A DNA stretch of 64,000 bases from Pseudomonadota bacterium (GTDB lineage Bacteria > Myxococcota_A > Polyangia > Polyangiales > Polyangiaceae): NCBI GenBank assembly GCA_023398955.1, contig JAEWRL010000251.1, forward strand, positions 7,495 to 71,494. The letters are read 5' to 3'. The notes beneath the pieces are model-generated. The model had not been told where the DNA came from. It was given only the letters and a program-made list of their open reading frames with translations, and made no database searches. The translations under genes were made by a program, and so were the position numbers. Each line of letters opens with the position of its first letter. Position 1 is the stretch's first letter. Shown in pieces: positions 8,795 to 18,009 of the stretch.

Positions 8795-8929
8795 TCGCTG
8801 CGCTCGCCGGAACGGGTTTGGGAGCGTCGCCCTTGGTTGACGATTGACCCGAGATCATTGTGGTTCTGGTTGGCCGGTTTTCTGCTTATTTCGGGACTAG
8901 CCGGGAGCCCGCGTGCTAGCGGGTGTCGA

Positions 8930-10666
8930 ATGCGTCGTGGAGTGGCTGCATGGCTAGCTGCTGGGATCCTTTTCAGCGTCGCCGTGCCCGCAGGGGCGGT
9001 GGCGGGCGACCAGGACGGCGCACACGTGCAGGGCGAGGTCGTCCATGATGGAGTTGGGGCTCCACTCGCCGTATCGGAGGTGGTCCTGTCTCCCGGTGTC
9101 CGGCTCGTCATGAACCCCGACCCCACCTCGAAGACCTTGGCGTCGTGCCTCATCGTGCCAGCCGGCACTCGTGCCGAGCAACCGGGGGAGACAGGCCTTG
9201 CCGAACTGTCTCTCGCCCATGTGCTGGAGCAAACGTCGCGAGAGACGGAGCCGGATTCAGCAACTCTCTTGGTCTCCCGAGGGGCAGTCATGGCGAACGC
9301 TGTCGGGCGGAACATCGCTTCGTACTGCGTCACCCTGCCTCCGCGTGAGCTCCCGCTCGCGTTGTGGCTTGCCGCGCTCCGGCTGCGGACACCCTTGCCA
9401 ACGAGCGATAGCTTCGCCCGCCTCGGCCCCGCCCTGAGAGAATCGGCGCTGCGCGCCCTGGCGGAATCGCCGAGCCTCGCTGGTGGGAACAAGTTGGAGC
9501 AGCTGACCTTTGAGGGTTATCGCGGCGCTGACATGCCACCGGTCTCGGCGGCCTCTTTGCTCGAAGACCGAGCGAGCCGCAATTTTTCGGCGTTCTTCGC
9601 GCGAACCTATCACGATTCGGAAGCAGTCGTCTCCCTCGTGGGTCGCTTCGAGCCCGAACAGGCACAACGACTCGCGCACCAGCACTTGACAGGCATAGGC
9701 GCGAGGGCACGAATCGCGCACGGTTACGGCGAAGGTACTGCGCGACACACGAGCGAACGCTACTCGATGATCGTGCACCCTGAAGCCAGCCACGTCGAGC
9801 TCTACTTGGGCTGGGAGGGACCCGAGTCGGGCACCAGAGAACACGACGCGCTCGCGCTTGCCAACGCGGTGCTCTCCCTCGGTGGCGGCTCGCGGCTCGC
9901 CGAGCGCCTGGTGCGTCGGAACCGATGGGCATCCGAGGTCGATGGGTGGGTGCGGGATGCCCGTGGGCCGGAGCTCTTTGGGATCCGAATCCGCGTCAGC
10001 AAGCGAATGGATCTCGAACTTGTGCTGAAAGCGATCGCTGCCGAGATCCAGGGCCTTGGCGCCAAAGGTCCTTCGCCAGAAGAGCTGAAGCGTGGACGCT
10101 CCCTGCTACGTCAGCGGTTCCTGCAGACAATGGACGCCCCGCTCGATCGCGCTCGCTACCTTGGGTCGCTCGCATTGCTCTTCGGCGACACCGCGCGTGC
10201 TCAGCAGCGGCTCGAAGAGCTGGAGCAGATATCCCCCTCGGAAATCGCCTCGGTGGTTCGATCTCGTCTGGTGCCGTCTCGCCAGAGTCTCGTTGAGGTG
10301 TACCCGAAGGGATACCCCATCCAGCAGTCCGTGGCGCAGATGAAGCGGTACTATTTGGTGCGCAGCGGCGACACGCTGATCGGTATCGCCAAAGCCCATG
10401 GCGCCTCTTTGGCGGAGCTGCTCCGGGTCAACAACCTGAAGCGCACCAACCCGATCTTCCCAGGCCAGAAGCTCGTCATTCCGTCGGGGGCCAAGCCGCC
10501 GCCGAAGCCCACTGAGTACACCGTTCGCCGGGGGGACACCCTTTCTGGGATCGCGCGTAAGCACGGGGTATCGGTTCGCGAGATCACCATCGCCAACGGA
10601 ATCAGCCGGAAGAAGCCCATCATTACTGGGCAAAAGCTGGTGATTCCACCGAAGCAGAAGCAATGA
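8930..10666 (+). CDS. Secreted M16-peptidase-like protein with two C-terminal LysM domains
   Basis: The mature protein is about 550 residues. It has a signal peptide (MRRGVAAWLAAGILFSVAVP), an M16 (insulinase/processing-peptidase) fold over residues 40-440, and two LysM repeats at about 474-518 and 529-573 (VRSGDTLIGIA and VRRGDTLSGIA). The zinc motif HxxEH of active M16 enzymes is altered to HVLEQ (H97, E100, Q101), so one metal ligand is missing and the domain is probably non-catalytic. LysM binds peptidoglycan, placing the protein at the cell wall. The upstream in-frame TTG at 8837 is unlikely to be used, and the ATG at 8930 yields a clean signal peptide. Confidence 0.82.
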   Translation: MRRGVAAWLAAGILFSVAVPAGAVAGDQDGAHVQGEVVHDGVGAPLAVSEVVLSPGVRLVMNPDPTSKTLASCLIVPAGTRAEQPGETGLAELSLAHVLEQTSRETEPDSATLLVSRGAVMANAVGRNIASYCVTLPPRELPLALWLAALRLRTPLPTSDSFARLGPALRESALRALAESPSLAGGNKLEQLTFEGYRGADMPPVSAASLLEDRASRNFSAFFARTYHDSEAVVSLVGRFEPEQAQRLAHQHLTGIGARARIAHGYGEGTARHTSERYSMIVHPEASHVELYLGWEGPESGTREHDALALANAVLSLGGGSRLAERLVRRNRWASEVDGWVRDARGPELFGIRIRVSKRMDLELVLKAIAAEIQGLGAKGPSPEELKRGRSLLRQRFLQTMDAPLDRARYLGSLALLFGDTARAQQRLEELEQISPSEIASVVRSRLVPSRQSLVEVYPKGYPIQQSVAQMKRYYLVRSGDTLIGIAKAHGASLAELLRVNNLKRTNPIFPGQKLVIPSGAKPPPKPTEYTVRRGDTLSGIARKHGVSVREITIANGISRKKPIITGQKLVIPPKQKQ

Positions 10667-10694
10667 CCGGCCTACGGGTGCTAGCTTCGTGCAA

Positions 10695-11498
10695 ATGAAG
10701 GCGACGAGCACCGACCAACATGCGGGAACGCTGTCTGGAACGGGTGCGGCCACGTTGGACCGCATTTCCATCAGCGGTCTCGAGGTGGACTGTGTCATTG
10801 GAGTCTACGCGGCGGAGAGGGAGCGTGCACAACCGCTGCGGATCGATCTCGAGCTTGCTCTGGACACTCGGCGCTCGGCATTGTCGGAGTGCCTGGAGGA
10901 CACCATCGATTATGAGTTTCTTGCCGCGCAGGTCACATTCATCCTGAAGGGCGCGCGGTTTTGTCTGCTCGAGACCGCAGCGCACGCGCTGACGCGATAC
11001 CTGCTCGCGCCTCCGCCACCGGGCAAATCTGCTGTCGCGAGGGCCCAACACGTGGCGCTTCGCTTGACCAAGCCTCACGCCCTGGGCGGGCGAGCTCTTC
11101 CCGCCCTCCAGGTCGAGCGCAGCGCTTCGGAGGTGCAGCTCGGAGTGGAGCGACGCCCATTTGGTACGGTCGATGTCATTCATGAGACGAGCGCTGCGGG
11201 GATCTATAGGCTGAATCTGGCTCCCAGTGCCGAAATCCCCCTCCACGTGCATCGCCGAATGTCAGAGTCGGAGATGGTGCTAGGTCGCGGCCTGCTATGC
11301 CAGGAACAACTTGCGGAGCGTGGCAGCATCCGCCATTGGCGGTTGGGGAGCGCGCACAGCTACCGGAACCCGACTGACGGATACGAGTCCATTCTCTGCA
11401 TCGATCGGCCCCCCTTCGTAGAATCGGATGAAGTCGTCGTCTCAGGCACGCCAGACGCGACGATTCCGAGCACGGGTGGTGCTGGCGACGAGAGTTGA
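10695..11498 (+). CDS. Dihydroneopterin aldolase (FolB) domain fused to a cupin-like domain
   Basis: Residues 20-130 match FolB. They contain ISGLEVDCVIGVYAAERE with the active-site region, LLETAAHALTRYLL, and RLTKPHAL with the conserved catalytic Lys before Pro. FolB converts 7,8-dihydroneopterin to 6-hydroxymethyl-dihydropterin in folate synthesis. The C-terminal 110 residues look like a small cupin, with LHVHRRMSESEMVLGRG giving an H-x-H and acidic ligands. FolB is normally about 120 residues alone, so this is a fusion. A GTG two codons upstream is an alternative start. The gene follows the M16/LysM gene after 28 bases. Confidence 0.82.
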   Translation: MKATSTDQHAGTLSGTGAATLDRISISGLEVDCVIGVYAAERERAQPLRIDLELALDTRRSALSECLEDTIDYEFLAAQVTFILKGARFCLLETAAHALTRYLLAPPPPGKSAVARAQHVALRLTKPHALGGRALPALQVERSASEVQLGVERRPFGTVDVIHETSAAGIYRLNLAPSAEIPLHVHRRMSESEMVLGRGLLCQEQLAERGSIRHWRLGSAHSYRNPTDGYESILCIDRPPFVESDEVVVSGTPDATIPSTGGAGDES

Positions 11499-11633
11499 CC
11501 GCGTATCGGCGAGCCGAACGCCTGGTTTGTGCAGAGTTCCAGGGATGGGCTCGTCGCTGGGGGGTGAGGCATGGCACGATGGTCCTGCGAGCCCCCTACG
11601 CGCTTTTCCTCTAGACCCGAAGAGAAACCGACA

Positions 11634-12041
11634 GTGTCCGCGGATTCTCGAGACAGCATTCTCATCGTCGATGACGAGCCCGCCATTGCGCGGGCGCTGA
11701 AGCGAATGCTGAAGGATTGGCCAAGCGTTGTCGTTTGTACCGATGCGGCGATGGCCCTGACGCTGCTTCGCGCTGGTACCCGATTCGGCGCGATTGTCTG
11801 CGACATGCACATGCCAGGAATGTCTGGCGAGGAATTCTACCTGAAGGTTCGCGAAGAGTTCGGAGGGCTGGAGCGCCGGATTATCTTTATGACGGGAGGT
11901 GTCTCCACCGATGATGCGACTGCCTTCCTGGCGGGTGTGGAGAACACGTGTGTTTCCAAGCCAATATCTCGCAGTACCCTCGAGCATGCAGTCAGGCGTA
12001 TCTGTTCTTCGGTGAGCGCTGATGGCGCCTCCCTGAGTTGA
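11634..12041 (+). CDS. Stand-alone response-regulator receiver domain
   Basis: This 135-residue CheY-like receiver has the acidic pair in LIVDDEPAIARAL, the phospho-acceptor Asp in VCDMHMPGMSG, the Thr in IFMTGG and the Lys in CVSKPIS. No output domain follows, so it acts as a phosphorelay or protein-interaction module. The frame can be extended to an ATG at 11571, but those residues are unlike a receiver, and the GTG at 11634 places the start just before the first beta strand. The kinase partner is not adjacent. The FTGGVSTDDATAFL segment is typical of receivers paired with hybrid kinases in Myxococcota. Confidence 0.82.
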   Translation: MSADSRDSILIVDDEPAIARALKRMLKDWPSVVVCTDAAMALTLLRAGTRFGAIVCDMHMPGMSGEEFYLKVREEFGGLERRIIFMTGGVSTDDATAFLAGVENTCVSKPISRSTLEHAVRRICSSVSADGASLS

Positions 12042-12074
12042 TTTGCGGCGTGTTGCCCTCCGCTTCGGGATTCT

Positions 12075-13193
12075 CTACTCGTCCCGTTCGGTGCGCGCCG
12101 AGATGTGCCGGTAGCGCGGCGCCTGCCCAGGGCCGGAGTCGTCGATCCAGTAGGTCGGTGCTTCCCTCACATCGAAGTGCAGGAACGTCGAGTTGGGGTA
12201 GTAGCCAACGCCCACATTGCCAAGCGTTCGAAGATAGTCTCGTACGACGTGATTCGGGACTCCGACGACCCTGAAGTCGACGGCGCGTCCCACCTTGTGC
12301 TTCGATTCGCGCGCGAAGCTCCGGCTCCGGTAGCCGCTGACGATACGTAGCGGCCGCCCGCCGAAGGTGTCGCTTATCGTGGCGAGCAGAGAGAGCAGGT
12401 CCGACGCCATGAGTTTGTCCCGATGAGGCCAAGCCAACACTCTGGAGACCGCGTCTCGCGCTGCTGGCAAGACTCGGTTTCCCTTACCGACCAGGTAGCC
12501 CTTCCAGCTCGCGTGGTGCCCGATGATGTGAACGTAGCCTCGCCGCCATGGCGGCTTTTTGTAGGCCAACCAGGACGCACGGGTCCGCGTCGTCTTCCTG
12601 CCCACTGCAGGATTCTGCGTACTCGCGGGCGGCTGACGCCTGGCTCGGCGCCGAGCGTCGCTCCCATCTTCATCACCGGGCGCCGGGATGACTAGGACCT
12701 GACCCGGGTGAATGGGGTCAGTTCTATCCATGCCATTGGCTCCACAGAGGGCGTCAACGCTGACGTTGTACCGCTTCGCTATGGATCCGAGCCGCTGGCC
12801 CGAGTAGACCGTGTGGGTTCGAAGGGTCGGGGTCCTTGGCTCCTTAGCAGACTTGGTCGCCTCAGGGCTCCGCGGCGGAATCGGCTTTCGTTCCTCCGCC
12901 TGCTTACGCTCCCCGTCAAGGTAGCCACTGTCCACCAGTCGGCGTGCGGCTGTTCCCTCCGCATCGGAGCGGTCTGGTACGATCAGCTTCTGCCCGGGTC
13001 GGATGAGAGAACACTTCTCAATCCGGTTGGCATAGCAGAGGGCTGCGACGCTAACGTTGTAGCGCTTGGCGATCGAGCCCAGCCGTTGTCCGGCATGGAC
13101 GGTGTGGGTACGGACGCTCTCGGCAGCTGCCTCTCCGTCCACCGCTAGAAGGAACAGCGCGATCAGAGCTAGCGTTTGGATCAACCGGCGCAT
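12075..13193 (-). CDS. Secreted protein with two LysM domains and a DUF882/M15-type peptidase domain
   Basis: The product is 372 residues. A signal peptide (MRRLIQTLALIALFLLAVDG) is followed by LysM repeats at about 28-73 and 126-170 sharing HAGQRLGSIAKRYNVS-type cores, a basic Ser/Pro linker, and a C-terminal peptidase_M15_2 (DUF882) domain. That domain carries SGYRSRSFARESKHKVGRAVDF with His and Asp ligands and FLHFDVRE with the later His. It probably cleaves peptidoglycan cross-bridges in the periplasm, tethered by LysM. The ATG at 13193 is favoured because the preceding in-frame codons hide the signal peptide. A TTGACA box lies about 80 bases upstream. Confidence 0.85.
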   Translation of the reverse strand: MRRLIQTLALIALFLLAVDGEAAAESVRTHTVHAGQRLGSIAKRYNVSVAALCYANRIEKCSLIRPGQKLIVPDRSDAEGTAARRLVDSGYLDGERKQAEERKPIPPRSPEATKSAKEPRTPTLRTHTVYSGQRLGSIAKRYNVSVDALCGANGMDRTDPIHPGQVLVIPAPGDEDGSDARRRARRQPPASTQNPAVGRKTTRTRASWLAYKKPPWRRGYVHIIGHHASWKGYLVGKGNRVLPAARDAVSRVLAWPHRDKLMASDLLSLLATISDTFGGRPLRIVSGYRSRSFARESKHKVGRAVDFRVVGVPNHVVRDYLRTLGNVGVGYYPNSTFLHFDVREAPTYWIDDSGPGQAPRYRHISARTERDE

Positions 13194-13248
13194 GAAGCCA
13201 AGCCTTACTGGCGTGAGGTGCGTCAGTAAAGGGCAGGAGCCCAGAAGA

Positions 13249-13277
13249 TGGCATTGGTTGGCCACCGGGTTTGTCAA
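13249..13277 (-). promoter_or_regulatory. Weak candidate promoter for the LysM/DUF882 gene
   Basis: A perfect TTGACA -35 hexamer occurs on the minus strand at 13272-13277. The hexamer 17 bases downstream (ATGCCA) is a poor -10, so only the -35 supports the call. Confidence 0.25.
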
Positions 13278-13302
13278 CTCCTGGGTCCTTGGTCAGGGAG
13301 AC

Positions 13303-15252
13303 TCAACCCTCTGCCGCTCCCTGCGGCTCTTGTAGGGACGAGAGCTCGCACTCCAGCGTTTCCCATTCCTCCATCCACTGGGACACCTGGGTCTGAAGGC
13401 TGCGCTCCTCCTCGCGGAGCCTCTCCACCTCCGCGTTGCTGGTGCGTTCGAAGAATCCGGGAGAGCAGTAGAGTTGTTGGATGGCTGAAACTCTGCCCTC
13501 TGCGGCGGCAATGCGATCGAGCAGGGCGTCGCGCTGCTGCGGGAGAGCCTTGAGACGATTCTTGCGCCGCTTGACCTCTTCGCGTGCGAGGCGACTCGCT
13601 TCGCGGTCGTCCTGCTCGGCGTCACGCTGGCTGGCTCGTTGGCGAAGACCTACTGCGGATGCATCTAGGTGGTCGTCGCCGCAATGGCTCAGGTACTCGT
13701 CGAACGTCCCCGGAAAGTCGCGGTGCCCCAGCGCATTCAGCTCCACGATGCGGGTGGCGAGCGAGGAGACGAACCATCTGTCGTGGGAGACGAAGATCAC
13801 GGTTCCTGGGTACTGGCGTAGGGCGTTCGAGAGCGCTCCAATGCTTTCGACGTCGAGATGGTTCGTCGGCTCATCGAGAACCAAGACATTGGGTTCCTCC
13901 AGCGCCAGTTTGGCGAAAACTAGGCGCGCGGCCTCGCCGCCGGAGAGCATCCCGAGGCGCTTGTCGACATCGTCGCCCGAGAACAGAGCCAAGCCCAAAC
14001 GACCGCGGATCTCCGAGGTGGTGGCGAGGGGCTTGTTGCTCCACAGGAATTCCAAGGCACTTTGCGACGGGTCTTGCAGGACCTCCTGGTGATTCTGGGG
14101 AAAGTAGCCGAACTTGACGGCGTGGCCCCACGCTACGGACCCGCAATCTGCCGCGATATCGCTCGCGAGGATGCGGAGAAGCGTTGACTTGCCTACGCCG
14201 TTGGGACCAATGACTGCCACACGCTCGCCTCGTCGCACTTGCAGTGACACATCGCAGAGGACGCGTTTGGAGCCATAGCTCTTGCCAATCTGCTCCGTCT
14301 TCAGCACGTCCTTGCCGCTTGGGCGCTGCTCCGCGAAAGCAAATCGAGGAGTACGTCGCGTGGAACGCTTTGCCTCGGGAATCTCCATCCGCTCGAGCTG
14401 CTTGGCCCTGCTTTGCGCTTGTCTTGCCTTCGTCGCCTTTGCCCGGAAGCGTTCGACGAACGCGCGCTTCTCGGCAACGAGCTTCTCTACGCGGGCACTC
14501 TCAGCCTGCATTCGCAGCTCCGTCTCCTGCTTCTGCTGAACGAAGCTGGAGTAGTTTCCCGTGTAGAGCGTGACCGACCCGTAATCTACGTCTAGGATGT
14601 GCGTGGTAACATTGTCCAGGAACCGTTGGTCGTGCGAGATGACCACCAGACAACCGCTGTAGATGCTGAGGAACTTCTCGAGCCATCGGATCGATAGGAT
14701 GTCCAGATGGTTCGTTGGCTCATCAAGCAGAAGCACGTCCGGATTCCCTACGAGCACCTGCGCTAGAAGCACTCTCAGTCTAAATCCGCCTGACAGCTTC
14801 GACATGGTGTCGGCTTGAGCGTCAGCGGAGATGCCGAGGCCGGTCAAGATCCCGCTGGCACGCGCCTCTAGGGTGTAGCCACCGTTCATCGCTATCAGCT
14901 CCTCGAGCTCCGCGATGCGCGACGGGTTGGCTGCGCCGCCGTTCGTTTGTTGTCGCTGCTCGACCAAAAGTGGCCACACACGCCCATCCCCCATCATGGC
15001 CACCTCCACCACGCGCGCGCTCTCGCTTGCGAACTGGTCCTGCCGCAGTGTCCCGACGCGAGCCTCTTTCGGGACCAGGACTTGCCCTTCGCTCGCTGCC
15101 TCCGCGCCCGTGAGAATGTTCAGGAGAGTGGACTTGCCCGACCCGTTGGCACCGACGAGGCCATAGCGGTTCCCAGAGTTCAGCGTTAGGGTTACGTCAC
15201 AGAAAAGATCGCGCGCCCCGAAGCTCTTCGATATTTGGCACAGAGAAAGCAT
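13303..15252 (-). CDS. ABC-F family ATPase
   Basis: The protein has 649 residues and two ABC ATPase cassettes with no membrane segments. Walker A motifs are GANGSGKST (about residue 35) and GPNGVGKST (about residue 345). Signatures are LSGGFRLRVLLAQ and LSGGEAARLVFAK, and both Walker B motifs end in LDEPTNHLD. A charged linker between the cassettes and a coiled-coil C-terminal extension (about 540-640, rich in Glu/Arg) are typical of ABC-F proteins that act on the ribosomal E site. The C-terminal coiled coil suggests a Uup-like member. The ATG at 15252 begins directly at the first cassette; the upstream in-frame Arg-rich stretch is excluded. Confidence 0.92.
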   Translation of the reverse strand: MLSLCQISKSFGARDLFCDVTLTLNSGNRYGLVGANGSGKSTLLNILTGAEAASEGQVLVPKEARVGTLRQDQFASESARVVEVAMMGDGRVWPLLVEQRQQTNGGAANPSRIAELEELIAMNGGYTLEARASGILTGLGISADAQADTMSKLSGGFRLRVLLAQVLVGNPDVLLLDEPTNHLDILSIRWLEKFLSIYSGCLVVISHDQRFLDNVTTHILDVDYGSVTLYTGNYSSFVQQKQETELRMQAESARVEKLVAEKRAFVERFRAKATKARQAQSRAKQLERMEIPEAKRSTRRTPRFAFAEQRPSGKDVLKTEQIGKSYGSKRVLCDVSLQVRRGERVAVIGPNGVGKSTLLRILASDIAADCGSVAWGHAVKFGYFPQNHQEVLQDPSQSALEFLWSNKPLATTSEIRGRLGLALFSGDDVDKRLGMLSGGEAARLVFAKLALEEPNVLVLDEPTNHLDVESIGALSNALRQYPGTVIFVSHDRWFVSSLATRIVELNALGHRDFPGTFDEYLSHCGDDHLDASAVGLRQRASQRDAEQDDREASRLAREEVKRRKNRLKALPQQRDALLDRIAAAEGRVSAIQQLYCSPGFFERTSNAEVERLREEERSLQTQVSQWMEEWETLECELSSLQEPQGAAEG

Positions 15253-16263
15253 GCTTGCGCGGCGAACCCTAGCAGCTGGACGTCCGCGGGCACGGAAACT
15301 CGCTCGATCCAGTCGCGTCGACAGCCGCCATGGTCCACGGCGTTTCGCCGCCGCCGGGCGCGCGCCACGCAGCAACTAGAGCAGCCGGAGCGTCTCCTCC
15401 GGGTTTCGGTGGCGTCACGGAGCGATACGGCGCGGCCCGCTCAGCAACACACGTACGCGCCCTGGCCGCTGCCCCAAGGCTGTTCGTCCTCCGGGTTCCC
15501 CCTAGGACGCAGCGGGAAACCGCTAGGGAATGTTATAGATGACGGCGCCGCGCGATGGGTCGTCCCGTGGCTACGTACGCCTGCAGACCTGCGACCAGAG
15601 CCCGCGCTTCCCGGAAGCTCGCATCGCCCTCGCCGGGGGCGCGCGGCATTATTCCAGCACCGCTTGGCATGCTTCTTTCTTTCGCTGATCACTTTCGCTC
15701 GCGGCGCGCCGTCTACGGCACTTTCCGGCGCGGGATTAGCGAAATCGACAGCGGCGGTGGTGCCCGCCCACGCTCTGGTGCAGCGCCGGCGGCGAGCCAT
15801 TGGGCGCCTGTCCAAGGTCGCCTCGGGCGAGATTTCTGACAATGGGGAAATGCGCGGCTCGTGGGTGAACGCTCTTGACGCGGATTCTCTATGGGCTTAC
15901 GGTTAGGGAGTCCGGTTCAGGCAAGCACCGGGGGCCGAACGTCACCCCGAAAGGTCATCCTCGAATCGAGGATTCAGCGGCACCACACGGGCAAGCCTGG
16001 AGTTGGATCGGAAACGCGAAAGGAGGTGTCCTGCGCCCGAACAGCTCCTGGAATGGTACCAGTTGCGAATTTGCGGTGCAGTTTAGGCTGTGCAGGACGA
16101 ACGACCTAGTGTTCCAGAACAAAAGGTACTGTAACGGTTAAGCCGTAACGCTCTCGTCGTTCTCCGGAGGAGCGGCGTCGAGCATGGTGAAGCGAACTGG
16201 GAGCTCGGGTGGAATGGCCAGCCACCGGAAGCTCCCGTTCGCGTATTTGGGGTGCCTGTTGGT
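15253..16263. other. About 1 kb without a convincing gene
   Basis: Open frames here lack family motifs and start signals. Two structured elements are visible. One is an AGCGG-GAAA-CCGCT hairpin at 15511-15524, inside a larger CCCTAG/CTAGGG inverted repeat. The other is a perfect 7-bp inverted repeat with a 3-base loop at 15957-15973 (ATCCTCG AAT CGAGGAT). A TTGACG box with a weak -10 starts near 15875 on the plus strand, but no gene follows it. The stretch lies between the divergent start of the ABC-F gene and the 3' end of rsmE. Confidence 0.4.
15511..15524. other. GNRA-tetraloop hairpin in the ABC-F leader region
   Basis: A 5-bp stem AGCGG/CCGCT closes a GAAA tetraloop and is flanked by a second inverted repeat (CCCTAG at about 15499 with CTAGGG at about 15523). 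It lies about 260 bases upstream of the ABC-F start. A structured leader or attenuator is possible but unsupported otherwise. Confidence 0.25.
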
Positions 16264-17094
16264 TTACGGAGCAGGCGTGATCTGCTTGCTCCGCGGCCGA
16301 CAGATGGGGGGGCTGATCTGTGCCAGTAGCTCGAGCTGGGCCACGGCGGCGACGGTCGCGGCCTCCACTCGGAGGACACCCTCGACAATGCGAGTGCGCG
16401 CGAATCCGCTGTCGTCGAAGCTCCGTAGCTCTAACTCCGTCCAGCCCCCTTCGGGGCCAATGGCTAGGCAGATTCGCGGTGGCCGCTGGTGGTCTGGTTC
16501 GGGACCCGTCTTGGCTCTGGGTCCTTCGCTCGCTTCCAGCCAAGCCTCGTGCAAGAACTGCGTTGCGCGTGGGTGGCAAACGAAGGCCAAGGTCGGGTGC
16601 GCTTCGAGACGTGCTCTGAGCGTCTCGCGAACGAACGGCACGAAGAGCTGGTGCACCTCGAGTTGGGGAAGGCTTGCGTGACCGCCTTGCTCGGCCCCCA
16701 ACCACATCTCTTCCCGCATGAATTCTGGCACTAGCTTTGGAGAGCCAAAGTAGCCCTTGTCCACCTTCCATGCGTTCACGAGATCAATTCGTGCGACGGC
16801 TAGCGCAGCGAGACTCGAGAGAAGCCGTGGAATGACCTTGGGTCGCGGCAGAGCTACGACGACCTCGATGGAGCGTGGCTGCAAGCCCCGAGTCAACTTC
16901 ACCTGGAGGACGACCGAGTGCTCCTCTACTGCAAGCACTGTTGCGTTCCCCGTTCCGCGCCCGAGCACGCCCGCTCGCACGTTCGAGCCGCATTGGATGC
17001 CAAGCACCCGCTTTAGGTGATCGGCGCGACGTCCTGAGAGCCGGGCGACCCCGTGCGAGTCCACCGCGTCAGGAGCAAGGAGAAGCAGGTTCAC
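16264..17094 (-). CDS. rsmE: 16S rRNA (uracil1498-N3)-methyltransferase RsmE
   Basis: This 276-residue SPOUT-class enzyme is predicted to methylate N3 of U1498 in 16S rRNA using S-adenosylmethionine. The C-terminal trefoil knot shows AIGPEGGWTELEL, the SAM-binding GPEGG loop, and GVLRVEAATVAAV, the family R-x-E-T/A-A element. The N-terminal PUA-like domain includes RRADHLKRVLGIQ. The start is taken as GTG at 17094, giving VNLLLLAPDAV; the long upstream extension is compositionally unlike the family. It is divergent from the LysE-type gene with six bases between the proposed starts. Confidence 0.9.
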   Translation of the reverse strand: MNLLLLAPDAVDSHGVARLSGRRADHLKRVLGIQCGSNVRAGVLGRGTGNATVLAVEEHSVVLQVKLTRGLQPRSIEVVVALPRPKVIPRLLSSLAALAVARIDLVNAWKVDKGYFGSPKLVPEFMREEMWLGAEQGGHASLPQLEVHQLFVPFVRETLRARLEAHPTLAFVCHPRATQFLHEAWLEASEGPRAKTGPEPDHQRPPRICLAIGPEGGWTELELRSFDDSGFARTRIVEGVLRVEAATVAAVAQLELLAQISPPICRPRSKQITPAP

Positions 17095-17100
17095 GGTGGG

Positions 17101-17790
17101 ATGGTGCCACCCCGTGGGCCTCTGTGGTATGCCGGACCCGTGTCTTGGGATGCGCCCGAATTGCTCCTGGCGGTTGGCCTTGGTGGAGGTGCTGCATTTC
17201 TGGGGTCGATGCCAGTCGCCGGGCCACTGGCAGTGCTCGTGCTTCAACGCGCCGTGAGCGGTCAGCGGGCCAGTGCGATGGCGGCTGCGGCTGGTGGTGG
17301 CCTCGTCGAGGGCGCTTATGCCCTCGGAATTGGATTGACCCTGCCCCTGGTGATGAGGGAGATCGAGGTGGTCGTTCCCGTTTCCCGGGGGCTGGGGGCG
17401 ATTGTCATCGCGGGCATCGGGATCGCGCTCGTCCTCAAGCCGCACTTCTTCGAGTCGCCGGGTCGGGAGGGGAAGCGCCGCAGTTTGCTCGCAGGGGTTG
17501 CGGTTACTGCGGTGAATCCAACGCTCCTCGCCTCATGGACCGTGGTCATCAGCACCTTGTACGCCAACGGGTGGCTTCGCTTGACGTCCTACTCCGCGTT
17601 TCCCTTCGCCATTGGTGTCGTGCTTGGCACCACGGGCTGGTTCGTGCTCGTCGCGCTGCTCGGGAACAGGTTTGAGAAGCGGATGACGCTCTCGAAACGC
17701 CGACTAATGATCCGCGTACTTGGAGGCGTGCTGCTCCTGGGGGGGCTCTACTTCGGGATCCGGTTTGCTATCGCTGCTCCGTGGCGATGA
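17101..17790 (+). CDS. LysE-type amino-acid exporter family protein
   Basis: The protein has about 229 residues and six predicted membrane segments. The N-terminal region has the LysE/RhtB pattern of a Gly-rich helix followed by MPVAGPLAVLVLQRAVSGQR (the PGP-like turn) and a Gly-Ala-rich second helix. The fourth segment contains the AVNPTLLASW motif seen in this family (NP-x-x-x-x-F/W). These carriers export amino acids or small metabolites. A GTG 13 codons downstream is an alternative start. It is divergent from rsmE and its substrate is unknown. Confidence 0.78.
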   Translation: MVPPRGPLWYAGPVSWDAPELLLAVGLGGGAAFLGSMPVAGPLAVLVLQRAVSGQRASAMAAAAGGGLVEGAYALGIGLTLPLVMREIEVVVPVSRGLGAIVIAGIGIALVLKPHFFESPGREGKRRSLLAGVAVTAVNPTLLASWTVVISTLYANGWLRLTSYSAFPFAIGVVLGTTGWFVLVALLGNRFEKRMTLSKRRLMIRVLGGVLLLGGLYFGIRFAIAAPWR

Positions 17791-18009
17791 CGCACGCACC
17801 TCACCGCGCCGCGGATATTCCCGATTCCTTTCTTTGTCTGACTCCGCTCCTCCTGAGAGCGGCCGATTGGGCGAGGATCGTTTGGGTGAAGACGCGTGCG
17901 CGAGTGCGAGGCGCGCATTGGGTCGGTGTTGTCACCCGGCGTGCATCGGGTTACAGACATCCAGAGCGACCCGAGTGACTGCCGGGCGACTGGCCTCCGT
18001 GCAATTCAT

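Noticed and set aside
15664..15682. Sigma-54-like TGGCATG...TTTCT sequence
   Set aside because: The -12 GC is absent and no gene follows in that direction.
15875..16141. Plus-strand open frame and promoter-like TTGACG near 15875
   Set aside because: The frame starts with TTG, has no family motif, and no gene follows the putative promoter.
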